Source of the DNA: Desulfamplus sp.
GTDB lineage: Bacteria > Desulfobacterota > Desulfobacteria > Desulfobacterales > Desulfobacteraceae
Assembly (NCBI GenBank): GCA_015233755.1
Contig: JADFXA010000036.1
Span: 1-12,514 of the forward strand
Direction: 5' to 3'
Length of the DNA: 12,514 nucleotides
In this document: positions 1 to 5,381 of the stretch, piece after piece
Layout: the number at the start of each line of letters is the position of its first letter
Position numbering within the stretch: position 1 is the stretch's first letter
Program-made: the position numbers and the translations under genes
The notes under the pieces: model-generated
Seen by the model: the letters and a program-made list of their open reading frames with translations, nothing else
Told to the model about the DNA's origin: nothing
Database searches by the model: none

Positions 1-600
1 GATTGAATCATGTTTTAGCAATGATTCATAATCAGAATAATTTATTTTATTATCAAAGGAAAAACAGCCCATAGCTCCAAATGTGCCAAGCGATTTACCC
101 TTGAAGGTTGCCCCCATTGACTGGCAAGCATCTTCAATTAAGATAAGGTTGTATGTATCACAAAACTCTTTTATTTTATCAATTTGTGCCATAGCACCGC
201 ACATGTGAACAGGAATAACCGCCTTTGTTTTCGGTGTCAAAACATCTTTAAGTTTGAGTGGATCAAGGCAGAGCGTATCATCAATTTCAGAAAATACAGG
301 AATTGCACCTGCATTTAGAACGGCCTCAAAGGTAGCAACAAAGGTAAAAGGCGGTAAGATAACCTCATCTCCTGCCCCTATTCCGCATGATGCAAGGGCA
401 ATTGAAAGAGCAGCAGTTCCGCTGGAACATAGATGAGAGTATCTGGCTCCTGTATATTCACATAATTTGTTTTCAAAAGTTTTTGCTTTCCAGTGTCCGT
501 TACGGATATTGTCAAACCCATATCTAAACAGAACCCCTGTTTCAAGAACGTCAATTACCTCTTTTCTCTCTTGGCTACCAAATATTTCAAAACCAGGCAT
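1..600 (-). CDS. DegT/DnrJ/EryC1/StrS-type PLP aminotransferase, N-terminal part (runs off the window)
   Basis: The first 200 residues of a fold-type I PLP aminotransferase of the DegT/DnrJ/EryC1/StrS family, enzymes that usually transaminate keto-sugars or related carbonyl compounds for surface glycans or secondary metabolites. Visible family features are the SSGTAAL phosphate-binding stretch (about residues 59-65), ILPPFTFVAT (81-90), the VHMCGA block (131-136) and the cofactor-binding aspartate in LIEDACQS (D157), followed by GTFGAMGCFSFD (172-183). The ATG at 600 is preceded by AGGAG at a 6-nt spacing (606-610), so the start is well supported. The frame is open to base 1. Oddly, after FSFD the protein does not continue into the expected lysine and T-x-GEGG motif but into an unrelated stretch (NKINYSDYES), so the gene may be disrupted or the sequence chimeric near the edge. 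The exact substrate cannot be inferred. A palindrome separates it from fdhA upstream, so it is probably its own transcript. Confidence 0.85.
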   Translation of the reverse strand, partial: MPGFEIFGSQERKEVIDVLETGVLFRYGFDNIRNGHWKAKTFENKLCEYTGARYSHLCSSGTAALSIALASCGIGAGDEVILPPFTFVATFEAVLNAGAIPVFSEIDDTLCLDPLKLKDVLTPKTKAVIPVHMCGAMAQIDKIKEFCDTYNLILIEDACQSMGATFKGKSLGTFGAMGCFSFDNKINYSDYESLLKHDSI

Positions 601-654
601 TAAAGTCTCCTAAATTTTTTTGCTTAAAAAAAACTCCAATTTATCAAAATATTG

Positions 655-680
655 TAGGGACAACTCTTTAGTTGTCCCTA
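655..680. terminator. Perfect 11-bp hairpin between fdhA and the aminotransferase gene; terminator or dispersed palindrome
   Basis: Arms TAGGGACAACT (655-665) and AGTTGTCCCTA (670-680) are perfect reverse complements around a 4-nt loop (CTTT). It sits 12 bp beyond the fdhA stop codon on the minus strand, a natural position for an intrinsic terminator. The downstream minus-strand tract is AT-rich rather than a clean U-run, so termination efficiency is uncertain. The compact GC-containing stem in an AT-rich gap also resembles the small palindromic repeats dispersed in many bacterial genomes. Confidence 0.6.
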
Positions 681-692
681 AATAATCTTTTC

Positions 693-3461
693 TCAAGCCG
701 CTTTTTGTATTGTGATTGCACAGACCTTAAACTCTGGTATCTTTGCCACAGGATCGATCTTTGCGTTGGTTAATCTATTTGCAGCAGCTTTAGCAAAATG
801 AAATGGTATAAATACAGTGCCATCAACCGCTTTTGAAGAGATGCTGAGTTTTGCCTTTATTTTGCCTCTGCGAGAGAATACATTAACCATTTCTCCATCA
901 ACAATATCAAGCTTAGCAGCATCATTTTGTGAAATCTCGACAAAGCACTCTGGAGACATCTCATTTAATCCATCTGATTTCATGGTCATTGAGCCAGTGT
1001 GGTAATGATAGAGAACTCTTCCCGTTGTTAGAACAAGTGGATATTTTTCATCTGTAAGCTCTGCTGGTGGCTGATGGTGAATAGCATGGAACAACCCCTT
1101 ACCCCTTGTAAATTTGGTAGTATGAAGAATCGGAGTTCCCGGGTGATCGACAGTTGGACATGGCCAATGGATACCAACCTTTTCAATTCTCTCCCATGTA
1201 ATACCTGCGTAAGATGGAGTTACTTGTCTTATCTCTTTAAAAATTTCTTCCGCACTGTTGTAGTGCATATTTGTTCCCATACGTGTAGCTATTTCACAGG
1301 TTATTTTCCAATCTTCTCTTGCAAAACCAGGTGCCTCTACAGCTTTTCTCACCCGCTGAACACGTCGTTCAGTGTTTGAGAAAGTCCCATTTTTTTCTGC
1401 AAAACAAAATGATGGAAGAACAACATCAGCAATCTTGGCTGTTTCAGTAAGAAAAATATCTTGTACCACAAGGAATTCCAGGTTTCTAAAACCTTTTTCA
1501 GCATGGTTTAAATCAGGATCAGAGACTAAAGGGTTCTCTCCAATTATATATAAAGATTTGAACTCACCTTTTTCAGCCTTATGAATCATCTCTGTAACAG
1601 CAAGACCAGGTTTGTTTGAAAGTCCTGTTATATTCCAAAAAGCTTCATATTTTTTGATGGCATTTGGGTCGTCAACCTTCTGGTATGCTGTGAATACATT
1701 TGGCAGGCCACCCATATCACAAGCACCTTGAACATTATTTTGACCTCTAAGTGGATTTACTCCACCACCAGCTTTGCCAAGATGTCCGCACAGCATAGAA
1801 AGATTAGCAAGAGATTTTACATTATCAGTTCCACAAGTGTGTTGGGTAATGCCCATGCAGTAACAGATACTTGCTTTATCAGCCTTTGCAAAAAGCCGAG
1901 CCGTTTCAATTATATCGTGTGCAGGAATTCCTGTAATCTTTTCTACATATTCTGGAGTATATAGTTTAACACTCTCTTGTATAGCCTCAAACCCTTCTGT
2001 TCTATTTTTTATGAACTCACTGTTATGAAGTTTTTCTTGGATAATGACATTCATAAGTCCGTTAATCCAAGCAATGTCTGTTCCAGGATTTGGTCTTAGC
2101 CAGTTTTGTGAATGTTCAGTTAGTTTAATTTTTCTTGGGTCAACTACAATAACAGTGTTGCCTTTTAATGCTGCTCTTTTAATGAATGTTGACAAGACTG
2201 GGTGATTCTCAGTTGTATTTGAACCAGTTACCAAAATAACATCTGCTGTCTCAATATCTGCAATTGTGTTTGTCATTGCACCACTTCCAAATGCTGCAGC
2301 CAGACCGGCTACTGTTGAGGAGTGTCAAAGTCGGGCACAATGGTCAATATTATTTGTCTTTAGAACAGATCGTGTAAATTTTTGGGCAATATAATTATCT
2401 TCATTTGTTACTCTTGCAGAGGTGAGAACTCCCATTAAGTCAGCACCATGTTTTGTCTTAATCTCAGTAAATCTCGCTGCTACAAGCCCAAGCGCTTCAT
2501 CCCATGATGCCTCTTCAAGTTTTCCGTTCTTTTTGATAAGCGGAGTGGTTAGGCGTTCTGGAGATGCTACAAAATCATAACCATATCTTCCTTTTACGCA
2601 AAGAGAACCACGGTTTGGCTCCACATCTTCAGCACCATTTATCTCAACAATCTTGTTATCTTGGACAGTTAATTCCATCTGGCATCCAACACCGCAATAA
2701 GAGCAGGTTGTTCTTACCGTCTCTGTTTTCTCAAAACGTTTTTTATTCTTAAAAGTCTCTTTTGGTATCAACGCCCCTACAGGACATACCTGAACGCACT
2801 CTCCACAAAATACGCAATCAGAATCTTTAAGTGGAACATCAGCACCAGCAACAATTTTTGCTTTTGCACCTCTGTAACCAAAATCAATGGCATTGTTCAC
2901 CTGAATTTCACGACAAGCCTGAACGCACCTTCCACAAAGAATACATCTTGAGAAATCTCTTATTATAAAGGGATTTACCGTCTCCATTGGATATTTAGAT
3001 AAAGATACAGGAAGCAATTTTGTTACGACTTGATAGCGGTATGCCAAATCTTGTAGCTTACAATCTCCCCAAACAGGACAAAGCTCATTGTAGTTATCCT
3101 CTTTTAATACTTTTAAGTGGAATGAAGTCCAATCATCTGGTTCAAACTTTCTGATGGCACAGTTGTGGTTGCCAGAAGCAAGCATAAGTTGAATTATATT
3201 CTTTCTTGCTTTGATAACTTCAGGAGATTCGCTTCTAACAAACATGCCAGAAACCGCTGGAGCTGCACATGATGGAACAAGGTCTCTGGCACCTTTTACT
3301 TCTACAATACATATACGACATGCTCCAGTAGGAGTTGTCTCTTTTAAATGGCATAATGTTGGTATAAAAATGTTATTTCTCTTTGCAACTTCAAGTATTG
3401 TCTCCCCAGCTTTAAATGCAAACTGTTTATTATCAATGGTTATAGTATTCTCTTTACTCAT
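693..3461 (-). CDS. fdhA: Formate dehydrogenase catalytic (alpha) subunit, selenocysteine-containing
   Basis: Molybdenum/tungsten bis-MGD formate dehydrogenase, interconverting formate and CO2. The reading frame is 923 codons and includes an in-frame UGA at 2325-2327 read as selenocysteine (residue 379): DHCARL-U-HSSTVAGL is the family's active-site context, and the frame is unchanged on both sides. Domain order: NuoG-like [2Fe-2S] domain (C37, C48, C51, C65); His-Cys cluster region (H99, C101, C128, C134); two ferredoxin-type [4Fe-4S] motifs (C173/176/179/183 and C216/219/222/226); molybdopterin-oxidoreductase [4Fe-4S] site (C253, C256, C260, C288, followed by K290); then the long bis-MGD catalytic domain and the C-terminal dinucleotide-binding domain. 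There is no twin-arginine signal, so a cytoplasmic enzyme is likely. AAGGA seven bases upstream supports the ATG. No NuoF-like, membrane or FdhD partner is in the window, so the electron acceptor is unknown. Ordinary gene callers would split this into two ORFs (2325-3461 and 693-2276). Confidence 0.95.
2294..2327 (-). promoter_or_regulatory. Selenocysteine UGA codon and bacterial SECIS-like hairpin in fdhA
   Basis: On the mRNA (minus strand) the UGA at 2327-2325 is followed by a hairpin: GUAGCC (2312-2307) pairs with GGCUGC (2301-2296) with one G-U wobble, around the 5-nt loop GGUCU (2306-2302). An outer C-G pair (2314/2294) across one A-A mismatch could extend it. The loop GGU begins 18 nt after the UGA, which from memory is the same spacing and loop sequence as the E. 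coli fdhF SECIS recognised by SelB. Together with the active-site context this indicates Sec insertion rather than termination. Confidence 0.85.
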
Positions 3462-3517
3462 TGGTAGTTCCTTAAATTAATGGAAAAACTTAAGTTGTTA
3501 TTTGTAACTTTACGTGA

Positions 3518-3538
3518 ATTAAACTAAAATAGTTTAAT
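3518..3538. repeat. AT-rich perfect inverted repeat upstream of fdhA
   Basis: ATTAAACTA (3518-3526) and TAGTTTAAT (3530-3538) are exact reverse complements around AAA. The 91-bp gap between the substrate-binding gene and fdhA also contains the 10-bp palindrome AACTTAAGTT (3487-3496). The stem has little GC and no U-tract, so a regulator-binding site near the fdhA start is as plausible as a weak terminator. Neither role is demonstrated. Confidence 0.4.
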
Positions 3539-3552
3539 CAATTAGTCACACT

Positions 3553-4299
3553 CTATAGGTTTGTCAGTTTTCCCTCTTTTTTCAAATCAATAAAAGCCTG
3601 TTCCAATTTTTTCAATAAATTTTCTGCATCTGGAGTTTTATTTGATAAAATCATAAAAATATCAAGTATTGATATGCTGTGATTTTGCACTCCAGGTACG
3701 ATAACAGATTTAAGAGTTGTTTCAGCAGGGGCACTGTAATCTAAAAGATAGTCAGCCCTTTTTCCCTGTAGTTTTTTAAAGGCAAGTTCATGCCCATCTG
3801 TTATATCAAGCTCTATTTTATTTGCTGGGTCTTCCAAATATTTGATAAATCCACCATAACTATATCCTCTTATAATGAGTATTTTTTTCCCTTTCAGTTC
3901 CTCTTTTGTTTTGAGAACAGGCGTTTCTTGCCTTGTATAAACTCTTAAATCTATCTGAGTAATCTTCTCATTTCCGTAAAGAACATTACCTTCAAGTTCT
4001 GGAACACCTTTTACACCTAAGAAAATATTTGATTTGCCTTCACCAAGATTTTTGTAAGCTCTTTTAGCAGGATAACCTTTTACAATATATTTAATATTAG
4101 CCCTTTCAAAAATAGCTTTAATATAATCAACAAAAATACCAGAAGGCTCTTTTCCATCTTCAACTACATAAAAAGGCTGAAAATTGAACACATGAACTTG
4201 AATCTCTTGAGCTTGAAGTTTTTGCACCAAAGGCGAGATAATTAAAGATATAATAAGACAAATAACAGATAATGATAATACAGCATAAATTCTCTTCAT
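3553..4299 (-). CDS. Periplasmic substrate-binding protein, SBP_bac_3-like (paralogue of the next gene)
   Basis: A 248-residue secreted protein that resembles family 3 extracellular solute-binding proteins (polar amino-acid binding type). Residues 1-30 form a signal peptide (MKR, hydrophobic core, likely cleavage after LQA). The mature part opens with a short beta strand and an aromatic stretch (FNFQPFYVVEDGKEPSGI), followed by FVDYIKAIFERA, as is typical of the first lobe. Blocks LGVKGVPELEGNVLY (94-108) and IRGYSYGGFIKY (143-154) are shared with its neighbour. It aligns without gaps to the adjacent gene over 217 mature residues with about 146 identities (hand count). AAGGA at 4307-4311 supports the ATG. 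The 112-bp gap to the upstream paralogue has no evident terminator, so the pair is probably co-transcribed. No permease or ATPase is adjacent; it could serve a distant transporter or a sensory role. The ligand is unknown. Confidence 0.85.
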   Translation of the reverse strand: MKRIYAVLSLSVICLIISLIISPLVQKLQAQEIQVHVFNFQPFYVVEDGKEPSGIFVDYIKAIFERANIKYIVKGYPAKRAYKNLGEGKSNIFLGVKGVPELEGNVLYGNEKITQIDLRVYTRQETPVLKTKEELKGKKILIIRGYSYGGFIKYLEDPANKIELDITDGHELAFKKLQGKRADYLLDYSAPAETTLKSVIVPGVQNHSISILDIFMILSNKTPDAENLLKKLEQAFIDLKKEGKLTNL

Positions 4300-4411
4300 A
4301 ATTTTTTCCTTATTTCTTAATAGTTATTTTCATTAAGCAGATTGTTTACTAAATTTTTGTGAGAAGGCCGGTAATTTGGACAATTTAATAATCATAAATT
4401 TTAAAATCAAC

Positions 4412-5155
4412 TTACATAGTAAAAACATTTCCCTCTTTTTTTAACTCTATAAAAGCCTGTTCTAATTTTCTTAATAAGTTTTCTGCATCTGGAGTTTTCT
4501 TAGAAACAATAAAAAACAGCTCGAGTAACGATATGCTATAGCTTTGTATTCCTGGTATATTAATAGATTTTAGTGCTTTTTCAGATGGCAAGCTGTAATC
4601 TAAGACATAATCTGCTCTTTGGGCTTGTAATTTTTTAAATGCAAGTTCGTGCCCGTTTGCCATATCAGCAACTATCTTAGTTGCGGGATTTTCTATATAT
4701 TTTATGAATCCACCATAACTATAACCTCTTATAGTTATAATTCTTTTTCCTATCATATCCTCTTTTGTTTTTATGGGAGGTGTCTCAGCTCGAGAGTAAA
4801 CTCGAAGATCTATATCAGTAATTTTTTCATTGCTGTAAAGTACATTTCCTTCAAGCTCTGGAACACCTTTCACACCTAAGGCAATATGTGTTTCTCCATC
4901 GGCAAGATATTTGTAAAGCCTTTTGGGTGGATAGCCCTTTATAGAATATGTTACATTAGCTCTTTTCAATATTGGTTTAATATAGTCAATCAAAATTCCA
5001 GAAGGTTCTTTACCCTCTTCAACAACTCCAAAAGGTGGAAAATTAAAAAGACCTACTTCAAATTCTTGTGCATAAATTTTTTGTGTAGGCAAGGCAATTA
5101 TTGAGCAACTTAGCAATATCACGATAATACACAATATCTTGTAAATACTTTTCAT
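4412..5155 (-). CDS. Periplasmic substrate-binding protein, SBP_bac_3-like (paralogue)
   Basis: A 247-residue paralogue of the preceding protein, first in the minus-strand direction from the divergent promoter region. The N-terminus (MKSIYKILCIIVILL...) is a signal peptide, with likely cleavage near IYA-QE at about residue 29. A cysteine at residue 17 follows LLS but is embedded in more hydrophobic sequence, so a lipoprotein signal is unlikely. The same conserved blocks are present: LFNFPPFGVVEEGKEPSGI, LGVKGVPELEGNVLY and IRGYSYGGFIKY, with C-terminal TPDAENLLRKLEQAF. I place the start at the ATG at 5155 because AAAGGAG (5161-5167) lies 5 nt upstream; a TTG at 5170 would put that ribosome site inside the coding sequence. 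The ligand is unknown; amino-acid-like solutes are the family norm. Tandem duplication followed by divergence is the simplest origin of the pair. Confidence 0.85.
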   Translation of the reverse strand: MKSIYKILCIIVILLSCSIIALPTQKIYAQEFEVGLFNFPPFGVVEEGKEPSGILIDYIKPILKRANVTYSIKGYPPKRLYKYLADGETHIALGVKGVPELEGNVLYSNEKITDIDLRVYSRAETPPIKTKEDMIGKRIITIRGYSYGGFIKYIENPATKIVADMANGHELAFKKLQAQRADYVLDYSLPSEKALKSINIPGIQSYSISLLELFFIVSKKTPDAENLLRKLEQAFIELKKEGNVFTM

Positions 5156-5160
5156 AGCAT

Positions 5161-5167
5161 CTCCTTT
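5161..5167 (-). promoter_or_regulatory. Ribosome binding site fixing the start of the upstream substrate-binding protein
   Basis: Minus-strand AAAGGAG lies 5 nt before the ATG at 5155. It overlaps the codons that would follow an alternative TTG start at 5170, so it argues for the shorter protein. Confidence 0.7.
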
Positions 5168-5216
5168 CAATGTTTTGATTGATTTTTTAATTTATATACT
5201 GTTCTTTAGGAGCAAT

Positions 5217-5261
5217 TTAGATTCACTTACAATATATATTTGTTGATGTCAATGAATCTAA
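5217..5261. promoter_or_regulatory. Inverted repeat bracketing a candidate promoter for the substrate-binding genes
   Basis: TTAGATTCA (5217-5225) and TGAATCTAA (5253-5261) are exact 9-bp reverse complements, 27 bp apart. Between them on the minus strand lie a consensus -35 TTGACA (5252-5247) and a weak -10 TGTAAG (5231-5226) with a short 15-bp spacer. The two arms directly abut these hexamers. A dimeric regulator or looping operator is possible, but the promoter assignment is weak. A further TAGATTC copy occurs at 5338-5344. Confidence 0.35.
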
Positions 5262-5273
5262 CCTGACTATATC

Positions 5274-5303
5274 TTGACTTTTTATTTATCAAAAGTTTAT
5301 AAG
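5274..5303 (+). promoter_or_regulatory. Candidate sigma-70-type promoter for the RnfB-GltD fusion gene
   Basis: TTGACT (5274-5279) and TATAAG (5298-5303) are separated by 18 bp, each one base from consensus. Transcription would start near 5310, giving a leader of about 70 nt that ends in the strong ribosome site GGAGG (5373-5377) before the ATG at 5382. In such AT-rich DNA, chance matches are common. Nothing else is evident in the 226-bp divergent gap apart from the inverted repeat listed separately. Confidence 0.45.
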
Positions 5304-5381
5304 ATTTTAGCTTAAAAATTATATATTTAGGTTAAAATAGATTCTTTTAATGCGGTAAAAACATTATATTCTGGAGGTAAA

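Noticed and set aside
817..2000. Plus-strand open frames antisense to fdhA (for example 817-1005, 1074-1379, 1372-1584, 1728-1964)
   Set aside because: They lie entirely opposite a well-supported gene, show no recognisable domains and lack clear ribosome sites.
693..3461. fdhA as a pseudogene or two separate genes split by a stop codon
   Set aside because: The frame is identical on both sides of the UGA, the codon is at the exact catalytic Sec position, and a SECIS-like hairpin follows.
5100..5110. Lipobox cysteine (LLS-C) making the substrate-binding protein a lipoprotein
   Set aside because: The cysteine is followed by further hydrophobic residues and a better signal peptidase I site (IYA-QE); the paralogue has no lipobox.
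5156..5170. Longer start (TTG at 5170) for the upstream substrate-binding protein
   Set aside because: The ribosome binding site AAAGGAG would lie inside the coding sequence; the ATG at 5155 has correct spacing and gives a normal signal peptide.
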